Below, piece by piece: positions 1-8,850 of a DNA stretch of 64,000 nucleotides. Position 1 is the first letter of the stretch. Every line of letters begins with the position of its first letter. Below the pieces are notes generated by a model. That model saw only the letters and a list, made by a program, of their open reading frames with translations, did not search any database and was not told the origin of the DNA. Both the position numbers and the translations under genes were made by a program. Source of the stretch: Rhodobacterales bacterium LSUCC0387 (GTDB taxonomy: Bacteria; Pseudomonadota; Alphaproteobacteria; Rhodobacterales; Rhodobacteraceae); contig WVSR01000001.1 in the NCBI GenBank assembly GCA_015689775.1, positions 428,501-492,500 on the forward strand. The letters run 5' to 3'.

Positions 1-866
1 CCGCAGCGGAAGATGCGGATGTCATGGCTGCTTGGGCGGGGCTTGGCTACTATGCAAGGGCGCGAAACCTGCTCAAATGCGCGCGTGTCGTGACGGATCA
101 ACATGCGGGGATATTCCCGACAACGGAAGAGGCGCTGTTGACCCTTCCTGGAATTGGCCCTTACACCGCAGCTGCGATCGCCGCGATAGCCTTTGACCGC
201 CGCGCAGTTGTCATGGATGGCAATGTCGAGCGTGTCATGGCGCGCCTCTTCGCAGTGGAAACCCCTTTACCCCATGCAAAGCCGGAGTTGAAATCCCATG
301 CCGCCGCCCTCACCCCTGCGCCGCGGGCGGGGGACTACGCGCAAGCCGTTATGGATTTGGGTGCCACGATTTGCACATCACGCAGCCCTGCCTGTGGCAT
401 TTGCCCGATCATGGCCCTATGCGCCGCCCGCAAAGTTGGCATTGCAGCGGAATTGCCGCGCAAGGACCCAAAACAGCCTAAACCAACGCGGATTGGGCAT
501 ATTTACTTGGCTTTTCAGCCCAATGGCGCGGTTTTGGTCGAGCAACGCCCCGAAGCGGGTCTTTTGGGTGGGATGCTTGGCTTTATCACGAGCCCTTGGG
601 TGGCGGTGGATGATCCCGCGACCCCCATAACAAAGGCGCCCGCCCCTCCCCTTAAGGGCGATTGGCGCGACACGTGCCAAGAGGTGCGTCACACTTTTAC
701 CCATTTCCACCTGCGCCTACGCGTGCATCTGTGCTACGCCTCCGAAAACGCAACCCCGCAGCAAGGCTATTTCCTGCCCCGCGCCAGGTTCCGCGTTGCG
801 GATATGCCAACAGTGATGCGAAAAGCATTTGATCTTTGCCGCATCGATAAGGAGCTTGCATCCTAA
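1..866 (+). CDS. mutY: Adenine DNA glycosylase MutY (5' end outside window)
   Basis: Removes adenine mispaired with 8-oxoguanine in base excision repair. The reading frame is open from the left edge, where it already encodes family sequence (AWAGLGYYARARNL), so the gene starts upstream. Counting from the Met codon at 24, the helix-hairpin-helix LPGIGPYTA lies at about 41-49, the catalytic Asp of VVMDGN is residue 65, and a [4Fe-4S] loop C117-X6-C124-X2-C127-X5-C133 follows. The C-terminal third is the NUDIX-like 8-oxoG recognition domain (LVEQRPEAGLLGGMLGF, then HTFTHFHLRLRVH). All key residues are present, so it should be active. The stop codon at 864-866 is followed at once by an AT-rich inverted repeat. 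Confidence 0.95.
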   Translation, partial: AAEDADVMAAWAGLGYYARARNLLKCARVVTDQHAGIFPTTEEALLTLPGIGPYTAAAIAAIAFDRRAVVMDGNVERVMARLFAVETPLPHAKPELKSHAAALTPAPRAGDYAQAVMDLGATICTSRSPACGICPIMALCAARKVGIAAELPRKDPKQPKPTRIGHIYLAFQPNGAVLVEQRPEAGLLGGMLGFITSPWVAVDDPATPITKAPAPPLKGDWRDTCQEVRHTFTHFHLRLRVHLCYASENATPQQGYFLPRARFRVADMPTVMRKAFDLCRIDKELAS

Positions 867-898
867 GAAATATTATATATTTTCGTATATAATATTTC
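867..898. repeat. AT-rich 13-bp perfect inverted repeat after mutY
   Basis: GAAATATTATATA at 867-879 is the exact reverse complement of 886-898, with a 6-nt loop (TTTTCG). It begins at the base after the mutY stop codon. It lacks the GC-rich stem of a normal intrinsic terminator, so it may be a weak terminator, an mRNA 3'-end structure, or a boundary of the degraded alkB segment that follows. Confidence 0.6.
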
Positions 899-928
899 AT
901 CATATATACGTTTAGTATAGCAGCCTGA

Positions 929-1181
929 GGTGTGAGGTTTAGACATAATCTGGTCAAACCCGGCCATTCGTGGCATGCGAACATCGAGCCACGAAGTGGC
1001 TGCTGATCAACTTGCAGAGCCATTCGGATCATCATTATCGTCTGGATTGGGCCTATACGCCTTTGCAAACTTACGATCACAAGGCCATGCCGCAACTGCC
1101 TTGCCGCTATCCTGTGATCGGATTTTGGCGTTCTGCCCACTCTTATGGTGGCGGGTTATGAACACTAGGGTGCGCGCTTAG
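929..1181 (+). pseudogene. Alkane 1-monooxygenase (AlkB) C-terminal remnant, frameshifted
   Basis: This is a decayed C-terminal piece of an integral-membrane di-iron alkane hydroxylase. Three successive frames together give a recognisable AlkB tail. About 941-982 encodes LVKPGHSWHAN. About 979-1117 encodes HRATKWLLINLQ, the histidine box SHSDHH, then PLQTYDHKAMPQLP and RYPV. About 1122-1181 encodes ILAFCPLLWWRVMNTRVRA and a stop. At least two frameshifts are needed, and the membrane helices and first three histidine boxes are missing, so no functional product is possible. The family assignment comes from the fourth histidine box context (LQ-x-HSDHH), the PQLP-x-x-YP stretch and the WRVM-x-x-RV end, recalled from AlkB proteins. 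It suggests loss of alkane degradation in this lineage or decay of an acquired gene. Confidence 0.8.
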
Positions 1182-1188
1182 CGCGCAC
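1170..1188. repeat. GC-rich 8-bp inverted repeat at end of alkB remnant
   Basis: GTGCGCGC (1170-1177) and GCGCGCAC (1181-1188) are perfect inverted repeats around TTA. The structure overlaps the stop codon of the alkB remnant (1179-1181). No T-run follows, so it is not a standard intrinsic terminator. Confidence 0.5.
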
Positions 1189-1249
1189 AACACTATCCGC
1201 AAGTCACTGATTGGATGCCCTATTCGAAAGGACTGCGTCGAACAGAATG

Positions 1250-1278
1250 AAAAAACCCCCGCCCGATGGGGCGAGGGT
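1250..1278 (-). terminator. Rho-independent terminator of ccrM
   Basis: Read on the minus strand, CCCTCGCCC pairs with GGGCGGGGG across a 4-nt loop, with one G-T wobble, followed by six T residues. It lies about 70 nt past the ccrM stop codon and points the right way for that gene. Confidence 0.85.
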
Positions 1279-1347
1279 AAGGTGCGTGCCCCCGAGGCAA
1301 AAGCCACAGGCACGGGCGGTATGTCGAAAGCTATCTTGGAGGTGGCG

Positions 1348-2554
<1,207 letters not shown>

Positions 2555-2556
<2 letters not shown>

Positions 2557-3187
2557 AACGACTTATAAGATGACGTTGATACAAGATGTTGTGGATGGGT
2601 TTGAAAGAACGTCTATGGTGCGGGGTCAACCCAAAATCTTGAAGCGCTTGAAGATGGGCTTTTGAGGGGTAGCCTGCGTTTTTCTCCCACCCGTAGCCCG
2701 CAAACTGTTGCGATAATGTCACCATGAGCCGATCCCGTGTTACCTTGGCCATGATAGAGGCCGCCGAAATCGACACAGAGCGGGCATCACCTTTGATGAT
2801 TGCGGTGGTAGGGCAGTGCAAATCTGGGGGAATGGCATTCCCATCAATCAGCGCATGATCTGGACGGCGGGAGAGACCGAGCACTGCACGGCGCATGGCT
2901 AAAAAAGTGGCGTTGCGAATATTCAGCTCATCAATCTCGGCAACGCTCGCCTCTGCGATACTGACCTCTGCCCGCGCTGCGATCTGATCGAACAGCGCCT
3001 CGCGCCGCTTTCGGCTAAGGGTTTTGGAATCATTCAAACCTTCGGGGATATCGCTTGGGTTCAGGATAACGGCTGCGGCCATAACTGGCCCCGCCAATGG
3101 GCCGCGCCCCACCTCATCTACGCCTGCGACGAGGCCGCCGATATGCGTCTCAAAACTGAAATCTGGCGCGAGATTGGGTTTGGTCAT
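2555..3187 (-). CDS. rnhB: Ribonuclease HII
   Basis: Cleaves the RNA strand of RNA-DNA hybrids and removes ribonucleotides misincorporated in DNA. The active-site signature GVDEVGRGPLAGP is near the N-terminus, followed by NDSKTLS, DGNAIP and the conserved block KGDARS...SAASIMAKVTRDR. I place the start at the ATG at 3187 (protein MTKPNLAPDF, 210 aa), because a frame extension to 3274 would overlap the end of the upstream bciB gene by about 77 nt and adds no family sequence. With this start the gap to bciB is 10 nt, consistent with co-transcription bciB-rnhB. Confidence 0.93.
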
Positions 3188-3197
3188 AGCCGCGAGA

Positions 3198-4451
3198 TTA
3201 CGGGCTACGATCCTCGCGCGCAATCTCGGATGGTTTGGGCACCAACCCATAGCGCGCAGCAAGGTGCCAGACATGGGCGGGAACCATATTCTTCATCTTG
3301 GAAGGATGGCTGCGGCGCAAATGTAAGATCGTTTCAATCGCCTTCATCTCGACCCGCGCACGGGCAAATTCCAAGCCACGCGGCCCAAGGCGAGGTTGCA
3401 GATATGCCACCAAGGGGCGCAGCCAGTTGGGCATCCGCCGCAAGGGCAAGCCACCCGCCGCGCGTTTAGTGTTGCTCAAAAATCCTTTGACAGCGCTTGT
3501 TCGATCCCCCTTATCGATCAAGGGCGACAGTAAGAGCCGTTCCGTAATACCATCAAGCATCTCTGCACCGCGGGCATTGCGTACCAAGATCCATTGCGCC
3601 CCATCGCCGCCCATATAGCCCACCGTGATATCGGCTAAGCGGTTCGTGTAATCAACACAGGTCTTGCAGGTCATTGGAAAGAAATCCGCAGGCAATTGTG
3701 AGATTGGCAATTTTAAAAAAGGCACGAAACGTGGCGGGCGCCCATCTGAAAAGCGCAGCTCAACTGAGTAATCTGGGCGAAACTCAAGATAACTTATGCT
3801 GTTCGGTTTTGCATCAAGCAGCGCAAGGAAATCATGGAACCGCGCGGTTGTGGTATTGTCCGAACAGGGCGTGCCGATGACATAAAGCCGCTCAAACCCA
3901 TATTTGGCCTCAAGGGCGCGGAGGGCATAGGTCTGGCAGGGGATGCCGATAAAAGCTAAGCGCGTGATCCCGCGCGACTTTGCCTGTTCCAACAAGGCCA
4001 CACTTGGGGCAAAGCCCATGCGCATCCCGCGACAGCCTGATAAGTGGCTAGGTTCGGTGACCAATACTGGCACAGGGCGCCACTTATCGTTTGGGTCAGG
4101 TGCAACTGTGATCACCGCCTCAATCGCCCCCACCCGTAACAAGGTTTCCGCAAGCGCTGTGGTAATGCCTGTCCATTGCGCGCCTTTTGCCGCAGGGGTT
4201 AGACTTGCGCGATACATGGCTTCGGTCACACCAAAAAACGCCTCTTCGTGACGCGTGGGGTCACTGATGCGCCCATGAATGCGTGCTTCGGCGCGCTCAT
4301 AATCTGGAGCGATGAACTGACAGGCCCGCCCGCAGGCGCGATCATCAGACATGCGGCTGACCCCGCAATCGGTGCAAAGCCCCGCACGCGGCCCCTTACC
4401 AAGTTTAGGTGCGAGTGTTCCCCGCTGCGCATCCAACATGATCTTGGTCAA
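3198..4451 (-). CDS. bciB: 3,8-divinyl (proto)chlorophyllide 8-vinyl reductase BciB
   Basis: Ferredoxin-dependent, flavin and Fe-S enzyme that reduces the C8-vinyl group of divinyl (proto)chlorophyllide in (bacterio)chlorophyll synthesis. It belongs to the F420-hydrogenase beta-subunit superfamily. The specific match is to the plant/cyanobacterial/BciB branch: an N-terminal cysteine block (GLCTDCGVSRM...ACGRACQF), then AKGAQWTGITTAL, the Cys of IGIPCQTYALRALE, the Cys of IGTPCSDNTT, then CKTCVDYTNRLADITVGYMG, and a tail LGPRGLEFAR. No other photosynthesis gene is in the window, so it lies away from any photosynthesis cluster. BciA is the alternative, unrelated enzyme in many purple bacteria. 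The assignment is by sequence recall, and another substrate is possible. Confidence 0.85.
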   Translation of the reverse strand: MTKIMLDAQRGTLAPKLGKGPRAGLCTDCGVSRMSDDRACGRACQFIAPDYERAEARIHGRISDPTRHEEAFFGVTEAMYRASLTPAAKGAQWTGITTALAETLLRVGAIEAVITVAPDPNDKWRPVPVLVTEPSHLSGCRGMRMGFAPSVALLEQAKSRGITRLAFIGIPCQTYALRALEAKYGFERLYVIGTPCSDNTTTARFHDFLALLDAKPNSISYLEFRPDYSVELRFSDGRPPRFVPFLKLPISQLPADFFPMTCKTCVDYTNRLADITVGYMGGDGAQWILVRNARGAEMLDGITERLLLSPLIDKGDRTSAVKGFLSNTKRAAGGLPLRRMPNWLRPLVAYLQPRLGPRGLEFARARVEMKAIETILHLRRSHPSKMKNMVPAHVWHLAARYGLVPKPSEIAREDRSP

Positions 4452-4520
4452 CTTTCCTGTGATCCAACATCAATGATCAAGTGCGACAGTCAGGCTGTCA
4501 ATCAAATTAGACACGTTAAA

Positions 4521-4597
4521 TGGTGACCCCGACAGGATTCGAACCTGTAACCTATCCCTTAGGAGGGGATTGCTCTATCCAGTTGAGCCACGGGGCC
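4521..4597 (-). tRNA. tRNA-Arg (CCT)
   Basis: The minus strand folds as a full cloverleaf of 77 nt. The acceptor stem is GGCCCCG with CGGGGTC, the D-stem GCTC/GAGC, the anticodon stem ATCCC/GGGAT around loop CTCCTAA (anticodon CCT), and the T-arm ACAGG-TTCGAAT-CCTGT. The 3' CCA is encoded. It reads AGG codons. Confidence 0.97.
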
Positions 4598-4668
4598 ATG
4601 TCTGCTTTTGCTGGAATTTGGCATGCCGTGCAAGTTGAGCCAAAAAACCGAACGCTTGGCAAGGGGGT

Positions 4669-5745
4669 ATGGTTCGGCGTATCAATGGAAACCAGACGAC
4701 CGAAGACAGGATATCAGACGTGCGCGGACGCAATCCCTTTGATGGCAAACCCCAAATGACCTTGCGCGATGTGGCGGAGGCGGCGGGGGTGTCGGAAATG
4801 ACCGTCAGCCGCGTCTTGCGCAATCGGGGGGATGTCTCCGAGCGCACGCGCAGCAAGGTTTTTGAAGCGGCCCGCGCCTTGGGATATGTGCCCAATAAAA
4901 TTGCGGGCGCTTTGGCGTCGAACCGCGTCAATCTGGTTGGCGTGGTGATCCCGTCCCTGTCCAACATGGTTTTCCCTGATGTCCTCACAGGCATTGGCGA
5001 TGGTCTGCATGAAACGGATTTGCAGCCCGTTGTTGGCACCTCAAATTATGATTTGGAGCAGGAAGAGAAAGTCATTTTCGAAATGCTCTCATGGCGGCCC
5101 TCTGGTCTGATCGTGGCGGGTTTGGAACATACAGATGCCGCGCGGAAGATGATGGAGAATGCGGGGATTCCTGTTGTTGAGGTGATGGACACTGACGGCC
5201 CAAGCGTGGCGGCTCGCGTGGGCATCTCGCATGTGGCGGCAGGGCGTGCCATGGCCGAAGAAATCCTTGCCCGTGGCTATCGCAAAATTGGGTATCTTGG
5301 TTCTAGCTCTTTGCGCGATTTTCGGTCGCAAAAGCGGCAGCAGGGCTTTGAGGATGCGCTGAAGGAAGCGGGTCTGTCCTTAACGGATAAGATTTTTTAT
5401 GCAGGCCCCTCAGGATTTGGCACAGGCCGCGCGATGACCGAAGATTTGCTCAGCCGAAGCCCTGATCTCGATTTCCTCTATTATAATACGGATATGAACG
5501 CGGCGGGTGGCCTGCTTTATCTGCTTGAAAAGGGGTATGATATCCCCAATCAAATCGGCATTGCGGGGTTCAATTCCTTTGACATTTTGGATGGGCTGCC
5601 CCTGCGCATTGCTACGATGGACAGTCGCCGCACGGATATTGGGCGTGAGGCGGCCAAAATCATTGCAGGGCGGGCGCTTTCGGGGGCCGATATTGGATTG
5701 TCGCCAGAATTCTTGGCAGGTGACACGGTGCGTCCGCGCGGCTGA
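4669..5745 (+). CDS. LacI-family transcriptional regulator
   Basis: Sugar-responsive repressor type. A LacI helix-turn-helix lies at about residues 30-55 (MTLRDVAEAAGVSEMTVSRVLRN), followed by the hinge helix (LGYVPNKIAGALAS) and a periplasmic-binding-like ligand domain from LVGVVIPSLSN to the C-terminus. Overall it resembles the GntR (gluconate) subgroup of LacI regulators, but the ligand cannot be read from the sequence. There is no sugar transport or catabolic gene beside it: upstream is tRNA-Arg and downstream, convergent, is sdaA. The ATG at 4669 follows an AAGGGGG ribosome-binding site closely; a start further in is possible because the first 28 residues precede the domain. Confidence 0.85.
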   Translation: MVRRINGNQTTEDRISDVRGRNPFDGKPQMTLRDVAEAAGVSEMTVSRVLRNRGDVSERTRSKVFEAARALGYVPNKIAGALASNRVNLVGVVIPSLSNMVFPDVLTGIGDGLHETDLQPVVGTSNYDLEQEEKVIFEMLSWRPSGLIVAGLEHTDAARKMMENAGIPVVEVMDTDGPSVAARVGISHVAAGRAMAEEILARGYRKIGYLGSSSLRDFRSQKRQQGFEDALKEAGLSLTDKIFYAGPSGFGTGRAMTEDLLSRSPDLDFLYYNTDMNAAGGLLYLLEKGYDIPNQIGIAGFNSFDILDGLPLRIATMDSRRTDIGREAAKIIAGRALSGADIGLSPEFLAGDTVRPRG

Positions 5746-5751
5746 CTCGCC

Positions 5752-7164
5752 TCAGCATTCAGGCAGATTGACAGCCAAGCCCCCAAGTGAGGTTTCTTTA
5801 TATTTCAGGTTCATATCATGGCCCGTTTGCCGCATGGCCTCGATGCAATTATCAAGCGGCATGAAATGCGTTCCATCGCCCCGCAGCGCCAATGAGGCGG
5901 CCGATACAGCCTTAATTGCGCCCAAGCCGTTGCGTTCGATGCAGGGCACCTGAACCAATCCTGCCACGGGGTCACAGGTCATACCCAAGTGATGTTCAAG
6001 CGCGATTTCAGCCGCGTTTTCAATCTGTTCATTGGTGCCGCCAAGTGCCGCGCAGAGCCCTGCTGCGGCCATAGCTGCGGCTGATCCGACCTCGCCCTGA
6101 CAACCAACTTCGGCCCCAGAGATCGAGGCGTTGTGCTTGATCAACCCGCCAATTGCCGCCGCGACCATCAAGAAATCCAAACCGCCCTTTTTGGTCGCGC
6201 CGATGCAATGTGTTAGATAATAATGCAAAACTGCCGGAACCACGCCTGCCGCCCCATTGGTGGGGGCGGTGACCACACGGCCGCCTGCCGCGTTTTCTTC
6301 GTTCACGGCCATTGCATAGACCGAAAGCCAATCGTTGATTGTATGGGGTTGGGTGATGTTGCGCCCCGCCTCGGCCTGTAACTGGTCATGGATCGCTTTT
6401 GCACGGCGCTTGACCCGTAAGCCGCCGGGCAATTCACCTTCCATCCGCAAGCCGCGCTCAATGCAAGACAGCATCGCATCTCGGATCGCCTCAAGGCGCG
6501 TTTGTACCTCGGCGCGCGGCGCGCCGAGGCATTCATTTTCCCATTTCATCTGTGCAATAGATTTCCGCGCCTTGGCCCCCATGGCCAACATTTCTTCAGC
6601 TGTGCCAAAGGGATAGGGATATCCCGCATCCGCTTTTTGGGCGGCAAGCGAATTCCCGCGGGCGGCTTTTGCCGCTTGTAATTCTTTTGCGGTCATCACG
6701 AAACCGCCGCCGATGGAATAAAAGACTTCCTCCATATAGAGCGCCCCATTGGCGTCATAAGCGCGAAGGATCATACCATTGGCGTGCCCCTCTAAGGCGG
6801 GGCCATAGTCAAAGATGATATCTTCCTCTGGGTAAAGGCGCAGTTGCGGCAGCCTGTCAGGAGTGACATGCCCTGCCGATTTGATCGCTGCAATGGCGCT
6901 ATCCGCCTGATCGGGGTCAAGCTTATCGGGGCGAAACCCAGCAAGGCCCAGGATTACAGCGCGGTCAGTGGCGTGACCTTTGCCCGTAAAGGCGAGTGAT
7001 CCGTGCAAACTACACGACAAGGCCGCAACCTCACCTGCGCCTGGCTCGCGGGTGCCATGGCGCAACCGATCGAGAAATTGCGCTGCGGCATTCATTGGTC
7101 CAATCGTATGGGAAGACGAGGGGCCAATCCCAATTTTGAAAACATCAAAAACTGACAGAAACAT
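5752..7164 (-). CDS. sdaA: L-serine ammonia-lyase (single-chain type)
   Basis: Deaminates L-serine to pyruvate with a [4Fe-4S] cluster. The 470-aa chain joins the beta domain ([20 protein letters not shown] at the start) to the catalytic alpha domain, as in E. coli SdaA. The three cluster cysteines are visible: one in [13 protein letters not shown] and two in [13 protein letters not shown], 11 residues apart. It ends 7 nt from the convergent LacI-type regulator. The 187 nt upstream, towards tRNA-Lys, should hold its promoter. No frameshift or missing motif is seen. Confidence 0.95.
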   Translation of the reverse strand: MFLSVFDVFKIGIGPSSSHTIGPMNAAAQFLDRLRHGTREPGAGEVAALSCSLHGSLAFTGKGHATDRAVILGLAGFRPDKLDPDQADSAIAAIKSAGHVTPDRLPQLRLYPEEDIIFDYGPALEGHANGMILRAYDANGALYMEEVFYSIGGGFVMTAKELQAAKAARGNSLAAQKADAGYPYPFGTAEEMLAMGAKARKSIAQMKWENECLGAPRAEVQTRLEAIRDAMLSCIERGLRMEGELPGGLRVKRRAKAIHDQLQAEAGRNITQPHTINDWLSVYAMAVNEENAAGGRVVTAPTNGAAGVVPAVLHYYLTHCIGATKKGGLDFLMVAAAIGGLIKHNASISGAEVGCQGEVGSAAAMAAAGLCAALGGTNEQIENAAEIALEHHLGMTCDPVAGLVQVPCIERNGLGAIKAVSAASLALRGDGTHFMPLDNCIEAMRQTGHDMNLKYKETSLGGLAVNLPEC

Positions 7165-7351
7165 AATGCAATTACCCCGATCTGCACCGCGCCTCGGGCC
7201 AAGATATGCTATTTCTTCATATTTCTATGGTGACGAATCCGACCCGTTTCTTACACTGCGCGACCAAACTCAAAGGTCTGCGATCAGAATTTGCGCCTTG
7301 CCTGCTCTTGATCTGCGGTAGGGATGCCCGATAGCCGTTATTTCTGGAAAC

Positions 7352-7426
7352 TGGTGAGCCCGGGAGGATTCGAACCTCCGACCAATTGATTAAAAGTCAA
7401 CTGCTCTACCACTGAGCTACGGGCCC
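7352..7426 (-). tRNA. tRNA-Lys (TTT)
   Basis: A 75-nt cloverleaf on the minus strand: acceptor GGGCCCG with CGGGCTC, D-stem GCTC/GAGC, anticodon loop CTTTTAA (anticodon TTT) on a GTTGA/TCAAT stem, and T-arm GGAGG-TTCGAAT-CCTCC. CCA is encoded. Confidence 0.97.
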
Positions 7427-7539
7427 GCCTGAGGCCCGCCTAATATAAACGTGACTGCCCCCCGTCAAGCCAAAAACCTGAATAATTGTCATTATAGTAA
7501 TCCGCCCACAATTTCGATGTCGTTGCGCAGGCGGTTTTG

Positions 7540-7568
7540 TTGAAATTGGTGCGCACGGCGTCTACAAT
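7540..7568 (+). promoter_or_regulatory. Strong sigma-70-type promoter
   Basis: TTGAAA (7540-7545) and TACAAT (7563-7568) are separated by exactly 17 nt, close to the housekeeping consensus. Transcription would start near 7575. The next feature on this strand is a short non-coding stretch ending in a terminator, not the yggS coding region. Confidence 0.6.
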
Positions 7569-7574
7569 GATGCG

Positions 7575-7655
7575 GCAGACTTTGTGTGACATTCAGCTTC
7601 TAATCCCAATGGATTATCTGCTAGAGAAAGAGCGGGTATTGGCTCGCTCTTTTTT
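7575..7655 (+). ncRNA. Candidate small RNA of about 80 nt
   Basis: This stretch is bounded by a near-consensus promoter and an intrinsic terminator and encodes no convincing peptide. It contains a small internal hairpin (AATCC-CAAT-GGATT) before the terminator hairpin. I do not recognise it as 6S, SRP RNA, tmRNA or any CcsR-type RNA. It could alternatively be a transcription-attenuating leader of yggS, whose start codon is only about 25 nt past the terminator T-run. Confidence 0.45.
7627..7655 (+). terminator. Intrinsic terminator upstream of yggS
   Basis: AAAGAGCG (7627-7634) pairs perfectly with CGCTCTTT (7645-7652) around a 10-nt loop, and a T-run continues to 7655. It precedes yggS, so it must end an upstream plus-strand transcript; the only candidate is the short transcript from 7575. 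Confidence 0.8.
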
Positions 7656-7678
7656 ATTTGGTGACGTGTGAGGGTAAA

Positions 7679-8338
7679 ATGATGCTTGATGATATTCAGG
7701 CAGATGTTGCGCGAATTTTGGCCGAAGCGGGGCGTGCGCCTGATGCGGCAAAATTACTTGCTGTCTCCAAAGTTCAGCCAAATGCACGGGTTGAAGCCGT
7801 GTTGCAAGCGGGACATCGCAGTTTTGGCGAAAACCGCGTGCAAGAAGCGCAAGGCAAATGGCCTGATTTCAAAGCCCAATTTGAGGGTGTGGATTTGCAC
7901 CTGATTGGCCCATTGCAAAGCAATAAGGTGCGCCAAGCGATGGATCTGTTTGACGCGATCCACACAGTCGACCGCGAAAAACTGGCTCGCCGCATAGCTG
8001 ATATGGCGCAGGAACTGGGCCATTGCCCCGATCTTTTCATTCAGGTCAACACAGGGGCTGAGCCGCAAAAAGCAGGCATCGTGCCTGCGGAGGCGGATGC
8101 CTTTGTCAAAACTGTGCGGGCCATGGATCTGCCACTGAAAGGTTTGATGTGCATCCCGCCCGTGGACGAGGAACCAAGCCTGCATTTCGCCCTTTTGGAC
8201 AAGATTGCTGCGCGCAATGGGCTTTCGGGATTGTCGATGGGGATGAGCGCGGATTATGAAATAGCCCTGCGGCTTGGGGCCACGCATATTCGTGTGGGCT
8301 CTGCCATATTTGGCGAGCGTATTACCCCTCACCGATAG
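7679..8338 (+). CDS. yggS: YggS family PLP homeostasis protein
   Basis: Pyridoxal-phosphate-binding protein of the alanine-racemase-fold family that buffers PLP and has no known catalytic activity. The PLP-lysine region is LLAVSKVQP, followed by SFGENRVQEAQGK and HLIGPLQSNKVRQA, and the C-terminal LSMGMSADYEIALRLGATHIRVGSAIFG. All are typical of the family, and 219 aa is its normal length. I place the start at ATG 7679 (or the adjacent ATG at 7682), preceded by GAGGG; the frame extends to a TTG at 7658, but that lies beside the terminator T-run. The 3' end overlaps the convergent L,D-transpeptidase gene by 10 nt. Confidence 0.93.
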   Translation: MMLDDIQADVARILAEAGRAPDAAKLLAVSKVQPNARVEAVLQAGHRSFGENRVQEAQGKWPDFKAQFEGVDLHLIGPLQSNKVRQAMDLFDAIHTVDREKLARRIADMAQELGHCPDLFIQVNTGAEPQKAGIVPAEADAFVKTVRAMDLPLKGLMCIPPVDEEPSLHFALLDKIAARNGLSGLSMGMSADYEIALRLGATHIRVGSAIFGERITPHR

Positions 8339-8850
8339 CTTTTCGCGTCCCGCACGATCAATCGTGTTTCATAAGAAATGCGTGTGGTGATCCAGTGCAA
8401 ATCTGGACGGGAAAACGCAACGCATCCTTCGGTTGGATAGCCCACACGCCGCCATTGGTGGATGAAAATTGCAGAGCCACGCCCGCGTTCGGCATAGGGC
8501 CAGTTCCAATCGGTGATCAGCACCAAATCATAAAGCGGGTCTGCGCGCCGCAGTTTCTCGTGGCTATAAGCGTGCGGCGCGCGCACCATGAGGTTATAGT
8601 CTTCATCGCGGGGATCATCTGACCACAGATCACGCGTCCCAATTTTAAGGGCCCAATCAGAGGGGCGCGCGATCCGGTCTGCACGATAGAGGCAGCCAAC
8701 AATGCGATGAATGCCGACTGGGGTGGCGCCGTCCCCCTCGCGCTTGGTGCGGCTCATGCCGCCGCGCCCGATGCTGCAGGGAAAGTGCCGTCCCATAAAC
8801 TGCGCACCCTGATGGGTGATCACAATATCTTCGGGGCGGGGCAGGGTCAC
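8329..8850 (-). CDS. L,D-transpeptidase (YkuD domain), short form
   Basis: A 173-aa YkuD-fold protein. The active-site block is [17 protein letters not shown], in which the catalytic Cys sits in EGCVAF, a variant of the family motif S/T-HGC. An earlier conserved segment is [24 protein letters not shown], the usual fold start. I see no signal peptide or membrane segment, unlike most periplasmic members, so its location is unclear. It overlaps the end of ribA by 4 nt (8847-8850), indicating translational coupling, and converges on yggS. It may cross-link peptidoglycan or act on another envelope substrate. Confidence 0.82.
   Translation of the reverse strand: MTLPRPEDIVITHQGAQFMGRHFPCSIGRGGMSRTKREGDGATPVGIHRIVGCLYRADRIARPSDWALKIGTRDLWSDDPRDEDYNLMVRAPHAYSHEKLRRADPLYDLVLITDWNWPYAERGRGSAIFIHQWRRVGYPTEGCVAFSRPDLHWITTRISYETRLIVRDAKSYR

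Noticed and set aside
417..710. A 97-codon minus-strand frame within mutY.
   Set aside because: It is a shadow of mutY coding sequence.
3198..4451. Reading this gene as a coenzyme F420 hydrogenase beta subunit or FrhB.
   Set aside because: The cysteine pattern and the GLEFAR tail match BciB, and nothing else in the window points to F420 metabolism.
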